Origin: Bacteroidota bacterium
GTDB lineage: Bacteria > Bacteroidota > Bacteroidia > Flavobacteriales > Flavobacteriaceae
Assembly (NCBI GenBank): GCA_023446155.1
Contig: JAEXIT010000006.1
Span: forward strand, 95,977-159,976
Length of the DNA stretch: 64,000 nt
Reading direction: 5' to 3'
Shown here in pieces: positions 18,425 through 26,162 of the stretch. Both the position numbers and the translations under genes were made by a program. Under the pieces are notes generated by a model that worked only from the letters and a program-made list of their open reading frames with translations, was not told where the DNA came from and made no database searches. Within the stretch, counting starts at the first letter, position 1. Each line of letters begins with the position of its first letter.

Positions 18425-18739
18425 ATGAAAACAGCCATCATCGCCATTGTTCAAGGAATAGAACAGAAACATGTGAACGATCCTACGGTTTCTGACGACA
18501 AAGATAGGATTGAGGGAATGCTCCTTTCGGACTTGCCACAGGCAATAAACGCCATTAATAGTCTTGATCGAAGCACATTGGAATGGATATCACCGCGTTT
18601 TGAAACGATAGCCTATCAAACACAGTGTAAAGAATTTATCACATGTTTAAAAGGATTGCTAATTAAATTTCCGGATAGTTCAATATTGAAGGAAGATGTT
18701 ACGGATGGCGTTGAAGCCTATTATGGAGAAGAAGAATAG
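18425..18739 (+). CDS. Small acidic hypothetical protein
   Basis: I do not recognise this 104-residue protein. It is soluble, predicted mostly helical, and acidic at its C-terminus (DVTDGVEAYYGEEE). There is no signal peptide, membrane segment or catalytic motif. It lies just after the tRNA and its terminator, convergent with a methyltransferase gene nine bases away. Such small proteins next to a tRNA often belong to accessory DNA, but no integrase or duplicated tRNA end is visible. Confidence 0.55.
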   Translation: MKTAIIAIVQGIEQKHVNDPTVSDDKDRIEGMLLSDLPQAINAINSLDRSTLEWISPRFETIAYQTQCKEFITCLKGLLIKFPDSSILKEDVTDGVEAYYGEEE

Positions 18740-18747
18740 CCTAATCC

Positions 18748-19731
18748 TTAATTTTTTAACTGATAGATGCCAAAAACATAATCGCTGGGATTCGATTTTA
18801 GAAAATCGTCTTCCATTTTGAAAAGATCCTGTAAAACCTGTTGTTTTTCGGAAGTGAAATGTTCGTTCTCTACAAAATGATGCGCAATATCTTTTAAGGT
18901 GCTATGAAGTAAATTGTTGCCGTATGGTTTTTCTACAACAATATCAAAGTGATGGTGAATGGCTGGAAGTATGCTTTCGGAATCGACGCATTCGGAAGGA
19001 TCTGCGATAAACATTTTTAAAATTCCATTACCATAATAATGGTTTTTATAATACTTCGTTTTGTAGATTTTGCGGTATTTTTTTGGAATAAGTTGTAGCG
19101 CTTTGTTGATGTATGTTATTTGTTCCTTAGAATATTGAAGTCGGCTTTTGCCTACATATTCATTGATGATCAAATAACCGTTTGTTTTTAGACTACGTAT
19201 AACGGTATATTTTAGGAAATGATGAATTTTGCTGAAATGATGTAGGGAGGCATGGAAGAATACGATGTCGTATTTTTCGGATTCAAAATTGTAGGTCACA
19301 ATATTTTCAAGATAAAAAGAAATATTGTTTAGGTTTTTGTCTTTAGCAGTTTTGATGGCAACGTTTAAGCGCTTGTCGCAGAAATCAAAACAATCGATTT
19401 GCCAATGCGGGTTGAGCGTTGCCAATAGAATTTCATGACTACAATCGCCTGAACCCAACGCTAATACTTTGGTTTTTTTTGGATCTTGAAAATAATTTGT
19501 GCTGAGAAATTCTTCATAGCCTATATCGGAATGGCCGCTAATGAAACGATTCCATCTTCGTCTGACTTCAGGAATAATCCAGAAATTGGAGCAGTCTATT
19601 TTTTCTTCATTAAAGGCGCTTTTTGTCCGGGCATATGACGTTACATTTAGTTTGGACCATAGAAAATTTGAGCCTCTTTGGTGCAATTTAATAAAAACGT
19701 CTTTGATGTCTTCTACTGTTATAAAACGCAT
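18748..19731 (-). CDS. Class I SAM-dependent methyltransferase, substrate unknown
   Basis: A 327-residue protein with a central Rossmann-type methyltransferase domain: motif I VLALGSGDCSHE (about residues 88-100), an acidic residue ending strand 2 in IDCFDFCDKRL (about 112-120), the DIVFFHASLHHF post-motif segment (about 153-165) and LKTNGYLIINEYVG (about 183-196). The N-terminal 85 and C-terminal 110 residues are outside the core and not recognised, so the acceptor is unknown. The segment is AT-rich compared with core neighbours, and the gene sits between a tRNA and riboflavin synthase in a low-density stretch, suggesting an accessory gene. Confidence 0.75.
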   Translation of the reverse strand: MRFITVEDIKDVFIKLHQRGSNFLWSKLNVTSYARTKSAFNEEKIDCSNFWIIPEVRRRWNRFISGHSDIGYEEFLSTNYFQDPKKTKVLALGSGDCSHEILLATLNPHWQIDCFDFCDKRLNVAIKTAKDKNLNNISFYLENIVTYNFESEKYDIVFFHASLHHFSKIHHFLKYTVIRSLKTNGYLIINEYVGKSRLQYSKEQITYINKALQLIPKKYRKIYKTKYYKNHYYGNGILKMFIADPSECVDSESILPAIHHHFDIVVEKPYGNNLLHSTLKDIAHHFVENEHFTSEKQQVLQDLFKMEDDFLKSNPSDYVFGIYQLKN

Positions 19732-20247
19732 GGATTTTATCGTTGTTCAGATTAAGAAGTAGGAAGTTAAATGTAAAACAAAGAGCAGGAAGTATTAGGT
19801 AAATAATGTCCTGGAAATTGATGTTATTGTCTTGATAGATCAGTGCTTTTGGAAAAAGTGAAATATAATAATCAAAAAAACTAAATAATGTCCTGGTTCT
19901 TAATTTGTATAGTATATAAGAATTGACGTGCTGCCATTATTTTTTGTTCTTCTTCGAGAAGAAAACACTTTAAACGCAAAAGTATCGTTAGTAGTAGAAG
20001 AGGTGTTCTGGGACATAAGTAAGACTTATAGGGACAATGTGGTTGTCATTTTGCAGATAAACAGAAAAAACGGAGTATTGGTCTATTTTTTAGTGGAAAA
20101 TAATTGTTTTGTTAAAAAAACTTGCTACATTCGTATCCTACAGAATTACTGGCGGAAAGGCTGGTTTTCTGTGTGATTTTTGCGATTATTTCAAATAGAT
20201 TAACAATTTCTTGTAAAATATTTTTTATTCACGTTAAGAATATTTTT
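19732..20247. other. Gene-poor stretch with a 15-bp direct repeat
   Basis: About 516 bases with no convincing gene. The 15-mer TAAATAATGTCCTGG occurs at 19800-19814 and again at 19882-19896. The rest is AT-rich. It must contain the start region of the methyltransferase on the minus strand. I see no known RNA or mobile element in it. Confidence 0.4.
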
Positions 20248-20255
20248 TATTTTTG
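20248..20255 (+). promoter_or_regulatory. Promoter -7 element TATTTTTG before the Pro-rich small protein
   Basis: TATTTTTG ends four bases before the ATG at 20260, the same arrangement as at glyS, so the message would be leaderless or nearly so. No -33 TTG is seen at the usual spacing. Confidence 0.35.
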
Positions 20256-20259
20256 CCAA

Positions 20260-20475
20260 ATGAAAAACAGCTTTATAAAACTGGGAGTCTTTTCCTTGTT
20301 CGTTTTAAATACACTGTCAGCTATGGGAGCACCGGTGCCGCCACCTCCGGAAAATGGAGCGCCACCACCTCCGGGTGCGCCATTAGATGAGCGCATTTAT
20401 TTGCTGTTGGGAGTAGGGTTGTTATACGCATTTTACTACTATAAAAACTATCATATAAAAAAAGCGTCCAAATAA
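20260..20475 (+). CDS. Small secreted Pro-rich protein with PID-CTERM-like sorting tail
   Basis: A 71-residue protein with three parts: an N-terminal signal peptide (about residues 1-22, MKNSFIKLGVFSLFVLNTLS), a very Pro-rich linker (PVPPPPENGAPPPPGAP), and a Pro-Leu-Asp motif followed by one hydrophobic segment and a basic tail (YKNYHIKKASK). This layout resembles the short Bacteroidota proteins annotated as carrying a PID-CTERM protein-sorting domain; that match is from memory of the family and not verified. The ATG at 20260 is chosen because it gives the signal peptide; a longer frame to 20122 adds unrelated residues. The last codons are inside the terminator stem. Confidence 0.65.
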   Translation: MKNSFIKLGVFSLFVLNTLSAMGAPVPPPPENGAPPPPGAPLDERIYLLLGVGLLYAFYYYKNYHIKKASK

Positions 20476-20490
20476 TTGGACGCTTTTTTT
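20458..20490. terminator. Bidirectional terminator overlapping two stop codons
   Basis: AAAAAAGCGTCCA and TGGACGCTTTTTT pair around AATAAT. The stem contains the last codons and stop (20473-20475) of the small Pro-rich gene, and its distal T run forms part of the ribE stop codon at 20489-20491. Confidence 0.85.
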
Positions 20491-21079
20491 ATTGGCGTAA
20501 TTCGTGTAATCGACTGACGTATTTTCCAATTACATCAAATTCCAGATTAATAGTAGTGCCTACTTTAAAGTTCTTAAAATTCGTGTGCTCCATAGTGTAG
20601 GGTATGATGGCAACGCTAAACTCGTTTTCTTTGGAGTTCACCACGGTAAGACTTACACCATTAACGGTAATGGAGCCTTTTTCGATCGTGATATTGCGTA
20701 ATTTGGAGTCGTATTCGAAGGTAAAATAATGACTGCCATTCGCGTCCTCTATACTTTTGCAGATTCCGGTCTGATCTACATGGCCCTGAACAATGTGTCC
20801 GTCCAGACGATCGCCTAATTTCATACCTCTTTCCAGGTTGATCAAATCACCTGCCTGCCAATTTCCCAAATTGGTTTTGTCAAGGGTCTCCTTTATAGCG
20901 GTTACGGTATAGGTATCGCCGTCAATAGCGACAACGGTTAAGCAGACGCCGTTATGGGAAACGCTCTGGTCAATTTTGAGTTCGTTGGTTATGGAAGATT
21001 GAACGTGAATATGAATATTGTCGTTTTCTTTTCGGATGTTCCGGATGGTTCCGAGAGTTTCGATAATTCCTGTAAACAT
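20489..21079 (-). CDS. ribE: Riboflavin synthase, alpha chain
   Basis: A 196-residue enzyme that dismutates two 6,7-dimethyl-8-ribityllumazine molecules to riboflavin. It shows the two tandem lumazine-binding barrels: the first begins MFTGIIETLGTI and carries SHNGVCLTVV (about residues 41-50), the second carries GHIVQGHVDQTG (about 94-105) and ITVNGVSLTVVN (about 137-148). The duplication and length are normal. Its start is an ATG 58 bp from the divergent pdxA, so the two share an intergenic control region. No FMN riboswitch is seen upstream. Confidence 0.96.
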   Translation of the reverse strand: MFTGIIETLGTIRNIRKENDNIHIHVQSSITNELKIDQSVSHNGVCLTVVAIDGDTYTVTAIKETLDKTNLGNWQAGDLINLERGMKLGDRLDGHIVQGHVDQTGICKSIEDANGSHYFTFEYDSKLRNITIEKGSITVNGVSLTVVNSKENEFSVAIIPYTMEHTNFKNFKVGTTINLEFDVIGKYVSRLHELRQ

Positions 21080-21137
21080 AACTGATTTATTTTGCTAAAT
21101 TTGCATATCCAAAATTAGTAATAAATAACTAGTCGGC

Positions 21138-22187
21138 ATGGTGAAAAAAGCAGAAAATATAATTGTAGGAATTTCCATAGGAGATCTAAATGGGATTGGG
21201 AGCGAAGTAGTGTTGAAAACGTTCGAGGATACCCGTATGCTGGAGCTATGTACGCCGGTCATTTTTGCTAATGTGAAAATCCTTTCCTTTATAAAGAAGA
21301 CCTTGCAGCTCAATGCGAATCTGCACGGGATCGATAAAATGGAACAATTGGTTCCCGGAAAGATCAACGTGCTGAATGTATGGCGGGAAGGCGTGAATCT
21401 CGAATTTGGAGTGAACGATGAAAATGTAGGGAAATATGCCATCCGATCGTTTACAGCGGCTACAAAAGCATTGAAAGAAGGATTGGTCGATGTGTTGGTG
21501 ACGGCACCGATCAATAAATACAACATACAATCGGAAGAATTTCATTTTCCGGGGCATACCGATTATCTGGATCAGGAGCTGGAAGGCGATGCGCTAATGC
21601 TAATGGTTCAGGATAACCTGCGCGTAGGTTTGTTTACCGATCATATTCCGGTGAACGAAGTGTCGAATCACCTTACGGAAGCGTTAATTCAGAAAAAAAT
21701 AGAAACCGTTCATAAAACGCTGATTCAGGATTTTGGAATTACACGACCTAAGATTGCTGTTTTGGGATTAAATCCGCATTGTGGTGATAATGGTGTTATC
21801 GGAAAAGAGGATGATGAGGTGATCAAGCCGGCTTTGAAAAAACTATTTGATCGCGGTATTATGGTTTTCGGACCGTTTTCGGCGGATAGCTTTTTCGGAT
21901 TAAGCCAGTATGAAAAATACGATGCGGTGATTGCGAACTACCACGATCAGGGATTGGTTCCGTTTAAAACCTTGTCGTTTGGAAACGGAGTGAATTATAC
22001 GGCGGGATTGAATAAAATTCGAACGTCACCCGATCATGGGACGGCTTATGAAATCGCAGGAAAAGGAGAAGCGGATTATAATTCGTTTAAAGAAGCGGTT
22101 TATCTGGCGATCGATGTGTATAATAACCGGAACGAACATAAAGAACTGGTTAAAAACCCTTTGAAAACCAAACAAAAACAGTTATAA
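21138..22187 (+). CDS. pdxA: 4-hydroxythreonine-4-phosphate dehydrogenase
   Basis: A 349-residue NAD-dependent enzyme of the deoxyxylulose-5-phosphate-dependent pyridoxal 5'-phosphate pathway. Family motifs: IGISIGDLNGIGSEVVLKT near the N-terminus, LVTAPINKYNIQ (about 118-129), FPGHTDYLDQEL (about 136-147, metal His), LGLNPHCGDNGVIG (about 208-221), ANYHDQGLVPFKTLSFGNGVNYT (about 270-292, metal His) and SPDHGTAYEIAGKG (about 300-313). Length is normal. The gene is followed by the DUF177 gene after 70 bp with its own promoter. Confidence 0.96.
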   Translation: MVKKAENIIVGISIGDLNGIGSEVVLKTFEDTRMLELCTPVIFANVKILSFIKKTLQLNANLHGIDKMEQLVPGKINVLNVWREGVNLEFGVNDENVGKYAIRSFTAATKALKEGLVDVLVTAPINKYNIQSEEFHFPGHTDYLDQELEGDALMLMVQDNLRVGLFTDHIPVNEVSNHLTEALIQKKIETVHKTLIQDFGITRPKIAVLGLNPHCGDNGVIGKEDDEVIKPALKKLFDRGIMVFGPFSADSFFGLSQYEKYDAVIANYHDQGLVPFKTLSFGNGVNYTAGLNKIRTSPDHGTAYEIAGKGEADYNSFKEAVYLAIDVYNNRNEHKELVKNPLKTKQKQL

Positions 22188-22210
22188 ACAAAAAAATGTT
22201 TACAACTCCT

Positions 22211-22238
22211 TTGAATTTCCAATAATTTTATATCTTTG
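22211..22238 (+). promoter_or_regulatory. Promoter for the DUF177-rpmF unit
   Basis: TTG at 22211-22213 and TATCTTTG at 22231-22238 are 17 bases apart, close to the Bacteroidota -33/-7 arrangement. The DUF177 ATG follows at 22258. Confidence 0.55.
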
Positions 22239-22257
22239 CACGCTCAAAACTGTTGTT

Positions 22258-22791
22258 ATGAATATTGATAAAGAATTTTTGATCCCCTTTGTTGGATTAA
22301 AGCAAGGGAAGCACCAGTTTGAATATCATATAGATAAGAAGTTCTTTGAGCACTTTGATTTTGATGACTATAATGATGTTGCTATCAAAGTTGATGTGAT
22401 TCTGGACAAGAAAAGCACAATGCTTGAAATCGCTTTTAAACACAAAGGAACGGTAAATGTACCTTGTGATTTAACAAACGAGGATTTTGATTTGCCGATT
22501 AAAGGTAAGATGAATTTAATTGTAAAATTCGGTGATACCTATAATGATGAGAACGATGAGTTGCTGGTGTTACCTCATGGCGAATATCAAATCAACATTA
22601 TGCAATATATTTATGAGGCAATTGTGCTGTCGGTTCCAACAAGAAGGATTCATCCCGGAGTTAAAGATGGAACCTTAAAATCGGAAGTGATTGACCGCTT
22701 AAATGAATTAGCGCCAAAAGAACAACACAAAGAAGAAGAAAATACAGATCCCCGATGGGACAAATTAAAACAACTATTAACGGATAAATAA
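22258..22791 (+). CDS. YceD/DUF177 family protein
   Basis: A 177-residue cytoplasmic protein of the YceD family, which is encoded next to ribosomal protein L32 in most bacteria and is linked to 23S rRNA accumulation. It has the family's central beta-rich part with VPCDLTNEDFDLPI (about residues 74-87) and a C-terminal acidic and Lys-rich tail with DPRWDKLKQLL, the usual end. Only nine bases separate it from rpmF, so the two form one operon. Function is inferred from this conserved linkage. Confidence 0.88.
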   Translation: MNIDKEFLIPFVGLKQGKHQFEYHIDKKFFEHFDFDDYNDVAIKVDVILDKKSTMLEIAFKHKGTVNVPCDLTNEDFDLPIKGKMNLIVKFGDTYNDENDELLVLPHGEYQINIMQYIYEAIVLSVPTRRIHPGVKDGTLKSEVIDRLNELAPKEQHKEEENTDPRWDKLKQLLTDK

Positions 22792-22800
22792 TATAGTAAG

Positions 22801-22995
22801 ATGGCACATCCTAAGAGAAAAACCTCGAAAACAAGAAGAGATAAGAGAAGAACGCATTATAAAGCGACGGTTCCTCAAATTGCTACATGTCCTGTAACAG
22901 GAGAAGCACATTTGTATCACAGAGCTTACTGGCATGAAGGTAAAATGTACTACAGAGGTCAGGTTGTAATTGATAAGCAAGAAGCTGTTGCTTAA
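22801..22995 (+). CDS. rpmF: 50S ribosomal protein L32
   Basis: A 64-residue ribosomal protein with the usual start MAHPKRKTSKTRRDKRRTHYKA. The zinc-ribbon cysteine pattern of some L32 proteins is reduced to a single Cys (ATCPVTGEAHLYHRAY), so this is the zinc-independent form. It is the second gene of the DUF177-rpmF unit and is followed by an intrinsic terminator. Confidence 0.97.
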   Translation: MAHPKRKTSKTRRDKRRTHYKATVPQIATCPVTGEAHLYHRAYWHEGKMYYRGQVVIDKQEAVA

Positions 22996-23013
22996 TCGAA
23001 GAAAATAATAGAG

Positions 23014-23042
23014 AAAACTCTCACTATGTGGGAGTTTTTTTT
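23014..23042 (+). terminator. Terminator after rpmF
   Basis: AAAACTCTCAC and GTGGGAGTTTT pair around TAT, followed by T residues. Confidence 0.75.
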
Positions 23043-23157
23043 GTTAAAAACCCTTTGAAACGAATTAAGTAGCGATAAAAAAGGCTTGGTTTCGGATTTT
23101 TTTTGTAATTTCCACCACTTTTTTCAGCTAAAATTTGAAAAAGAAAAAGTAACCCAT

Positions 23158-24165
23158 ATGACTAAAATTACAGCAGCCATTACAGCGGTTGGATCCTATG
23201 TTCCGGACTATGTTTTGTCGAATCAGGTTCTGGAAACTATGGTCGATACCAACGATGAATGGATTACTTCTCGTACGGGAATTAAAGAAAGACGTATTCT
23301 CAAAGAGGAAGGACAAGGGACTTCTTTTATGGCCATTAGAGCCGCACAAAACCTGATCGAAAAATCGGGAATTGACCCCAAAGAAATTGACCTGGTATTG
23401 CTGGCAACAGCAACACCGGATATGCCGGTAGCTTCTACCGCAGTATATACCGCAACACAAATTGGAGCGACAAATGCTTTTGCCTACGACTTGCAGGCGG
23501 CGTGTTCCAGTTTTCTATACGGGCTTTCTACAGCCTCCGCTTACATCGAATCAGGACGTTATAAAAAAGTATTGTTGATAGGATCGGATAAAATGTCTTC
23601 TATCATCGATTATACCGACAGAGCAACCTGTATTATTTTTGGTGATGGAGCCGGAGCCGTATTGTTCGAACCCAATACCGAAGGTTTAGGCTTTCAGGAT
23701 GAATTCTTAAGAAGTGATGGTGTAGGACGTGAATACCTGAAAATTGAAGCCGGTGGTTCTATTTTACCTGCTTCGGTAGAAACGGTAAAAAACAAACAAC
23801 ACTTTGTACACCAGGATGGACAAACCGTTTTTAAATATGCGGTTTCCGGAATGGCCGATGTAAGTGAAAAAATCATGAAGCGTAATAACCTGGAAAAAGA
23901 CGATGTCAACTGGTTGGTAGCGCATCAGGCAAATAAACGCATCATCGATGCTACAGCACACCGAATGGGGCTGGACGAATCGAAAGTATTGATAAATATC
24001 CATAGATACGGTAATACAACATCGGCGACCCTGCCATTGTTACTGTCGGATTTCGAAGACGTACTTAAAAAAGGAGATAATATAATTTTTGCCGCATTTG
24101 GTGGCGGTTTCACATGGGGAGCCGTTTACCTGAAATGGGCCTACAATAAACAAAAAACTAACTAA
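23158..24165 (+). CDS. fabH: 3-oxoacyl-[acyl-carrier-protein] synthase III
   Basis: A 335-residue condensing enzyme that joins acetyl-CoA or a branched starter with malonyl-ACP to begin fatty acid synthesis. The catalytic triad is visible: Cys in LQAACSSFLYGL (about residue 115), His in WLVAHQANKRIIDA (about 252) and Asn in HRYGNTTSATLPL (about 282). The GGGFTWGAVYLKW end is typical. The ATG at 23158 is chosen because the conserved protein starts MTKITAAITAVGSYVP; an upstream frame adds an unlikely Phe-rich leader. It heads the fabH-accB-accC unit; plsX, often found before fabH in other phyla, is absent. Confidence 0.96.
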   Translation: MTKITAAITAVGSYVPDYVLSNQVLETMVDTNDEWITSRTGIKERRILKEEGQGTSFMAIRAAQNLIEKSGIDPKEIDLVLLATATPDMPVASTAVYTATQIGATNAFAYDLQAACSSFLYGLSTASAYIESGRYKKVLLIGSDKMSSIIDYTDRATCIIFGDGAGAVLFEPNTEGLGFQDEFLRSDGVGREYLKIEAGGSILPASVETVKNKQHFVHQDGQTVFKYAVSGMADVSEKIMKRNNLEKDDVNWLVAHQANKRIIDATAHRMGLDESKVLINIHRYGNTTSATLPLLLSDFEDVLKKGDNIIFAAFGGGFTWGAVYLKWAYNKQKTN

Positions 24166-24183
24166 ATCAAAATTCCGAACAAG

Positions 24184-24669
24184 ATGGATATTAGAGAAAT
24201 TCAAAACCTAATCAAATTTGTAGCGAAGTCTGGTGCTACTGAAGTAAAATTAGAGATGGATGATTTCAAAATCACCATTAAAACTACAGAAGCAGGAGCA
24301 GCAGAAACTACTTATGTTCAACATGTTCCAATGCAAGCGGCAGTTCCGCAAGCGGCAGCACCTCAGGCAGTAGCAGCACCTGCACCGGCAGCACCGGTAG
24401 CAACTCCAGCTGCCGATGACGACTCCAAATACCTGGTAGTTAAGTCACCAATTATCGGAACATTATACCGTAAACCATCCCCGGATAAAGCACCTTTCGT
24501 AGAAGTAGGAAGCACTATCAATAAAGGAGATGTGGTTTGTGTGATCGAAGCCATGAAATTGTTTAATGAAATCGAATCGGAAGTATCCGGTAAAATCGTT
24601 AAAGTATTAGTTGACGACGCTTCTCCAGTAGAATTCGACCAACCATTATTTTTAGTAGACCCATCATAA
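24184..24669 (+). CDS. accB: Biotin carboxyl carrier protein of acetyl-CoA carboxylase
   Basis: A 161-residue protein with a short N-terminal helical domain (MDIREIQNLIKFVAKSG...), an Ala/Pro-rich flexible linker (about residues 45-78), and a C-terminal biotinyl domain containing the biotinylated Lys in VIEAMKLFNEIES (about residue 125). It carries the carboxyl group between biotin carboxylase and carboxyltransferase to form malonyl-CoA. It lies 18 bp after fabH and about 90 bp before accC. Confidence 0.96.
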   Translation: MDIREIQNLIKFVAKSGATEVKLEMDDFKITIKTTEAGAAETTYVQHVPMQAAVPQAAAPQAVAAPAPAAPVATPAADDDSKYLVVKSPIIGTLYRKPSPDKAPFVEVGSTINKGDVVCVIEAMKLFNEIESEVSGKIVKVLVDDASPVEFDQPLFLVDPS

Positions 24670-24759
24670 GAAATTTTAAATGCTAAATTTTAAATGATGG
24701 TTTTTTTATGCCGCATTTAAAAGGATTTAAAATTTAACCCGAATTTAAAATTTCAAGAG

Positions 24760-26109
24760 ATGTTTAAAAAAATATTAATCGCAAACAGGGGAGAAATTGC
24801 ACTTCGTGTAATCAGAACCTGTAGAGAAATGGGCATCAAAACTGTAGCGGTATATTCGACTGCAGATGCGGAAAGCCTACATGTTAAATTTGCTGATGAA
24901 GCAGTTTGTATCGGTCCTCCGCCAAGTAATTTATCCTATCTGAAAATGTCCAACATTATTGCCGCTGCAGAGATTACCAATGCCGATGCAATTCACCCCG
25001 GATATGGATTCCTTTCGGAAAATGCTAAATTTTCCAAAATCTGTGAAGAGCACGGTATTAAATTTATCGGAGCTTCACCGGAAATGATCGAGAAAATGGG
25101 TGACAAAGCTACGGCTAAAGCAACCATGAAAGAAGCGGGTGTTCCTACTATTCCAGGATCAGAAGGTCTGTTGGAATCGTATGAGCAAGCCGATCAATTA
25201 GCCAAAGAATTCGGATACCCTATTATGTTGAAAGCTACTGCCGGTGGTGGTGGAAAAGGGATGCGTGCGGTTTGGAAAAAAGAAGACTTACAGAAAGCAT
25301 GGGAAAGCGCGCGTCAGGAAGCCGGTGCAGCCTTCGGAAACGATGGAATGTACATGGAAAAACTGATCGAAGAACCACGCCATATCGAAATACAGGTTGT
25401 AGGAGATTCCTATGGTAAAGCGTGTCACCTTTCCGAAAGAGACTGTTCGGTACAACGCCGTCACCAGAAATTGACAGAAGAAACGCCTTCTCCATTTATG
25501 ACCGACGAGTTGCGTACGAAAATGGGAGACGCTGCGGTTAAAGCAGCCGAATACATTAAATATGAAGGAGCCGGTACGGTTGAGTTTTTGGTTGACAAGC
25601 ACCGTAACTTCTACTTTATGGAAATGAATACCCGTATTCAGGTGGAGCACCCGATTACGGAGCAGGTAATCGATTACGATTTGATCCGCGAACAAATTTT
25701 GGTAGCGGCAGGAGTGCCAATTTCGGGTAAAAACTACTTACCGCAATTACACTCTATCGAATGTCGTATCAATGCCGAGGATCCGTATAACGATTTCCGT
25801 CCGTCACCAGGAAGAATCACTACGTTGCATTCACCAGGAGGACACGGAGTACGTCTGGATACACACGTGTATGCCGGATATACGATCCCACCAAATTACG
25901 ATTCGATGATTGCGAAGTTGATTACTACAGCGCAAACGCGTGAAGAAGCGATCAACAAAATGAAACGTGCATTGGATGAATTCGTAATCGAAGGAATCAA
26001 AACAACGATTCCGTTCCACAGACAATTAATGGACGATCCGGAATATGTTGCGGGTAACTATACTACAAAATTCATGGAGAGTTTTGTAATGAAAGAACCA
26101 GCAGAATAA
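24760..26109 (+). CDS. accC: Acetyl-CoA carboxylase, biotin carboxylase subunit
   Basis: A 449-residue ATP-grasp enzyme that carboxylates biotin on BCCP. Motifs: ILIANRGEIALRVIRTCREMGI at the N-terminus, KATAGGGGKGMRAVW (ATP-binding Gly-rich loop, about residues 160-174), EERDCSVQRRHQKL-type segment (SERDCSVQRRHQKLTEE, about 228), FYFMEMNTRIQVEHPITEQV (about 285-304, metal and catalytic residues) and RINAEDPYNDFRPSPGRI. Full family length. It ends the fabH-accB-accC unit, followed by a strong terminator. Confidence 0.97.
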   Translation: MFKKILIANRGEIALRVIRTCREMGIKTVAVYSTADAESLHVKFADEAVCIGPPPSNLSYLKMSNIIAAAEITNADAIHPGYGFLSENAKFSKICEEHGIKFIGASPEMIEKMGDKATAKATMKEAGVPTIPGSEGLLESYEQADQLAKEFGYPIMLKATAGGGGKGMRAVWKKEDLQKAWESARQEAGAAFGNDGMYMEKLIEEPRHIEIQVVGDSYGKACHLSERDCSVQRRHQKLTEETPSPFMTDELRTKMGDAAVKAAEYIKYEGAGTVEFLVDKHRNFYFMEMNTRIQVEHPITEQVIDYDLIREQILVAAGVPISGKNYLPQLHSIECRINAEDPYNDFRPSPGRITTLHSPGGHGVRLDTHVYAGYTIPPNYDSMIAKLITTAQTREEAINKMKRALDEFVIEGIKTTIPFHRQLMDDPEYVAGNYTTKFMESFVMKEPAE

Positions 26110-26127
26110 TCTGGAAAGCAGATCATA

Positions 26128-26157
26128 AAAAAACCGCACTTTTTAGTGCGGTTTTTT
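26128..26157. terminator. Terminator between accC and the DoxX-like gene
   Basis: AAAAAACCGCACT and AGTGCGGTTTTTT pair around TTTT. A-tract and T-tract on both sides allow use in both directions for the convergent genes. Confidence 0.85.
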
Positions 26158-26162
26158 GTTTT

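Noticed and set aside
19928..20176. An 82-residue plus-strand frame in the gene-poor stretch
   Set aside because: It begins with GTG, shows no family likeness and overlaps likely control sequence for the next gene.
22258..26109. Missing plsX between rpmF and fabH as a deletion
   Set aside because: The gap between rpmF and fabH is filled by a terminator and normal intergenic sequence, and the absence of plsX here appears to be ordinary for this lineage.
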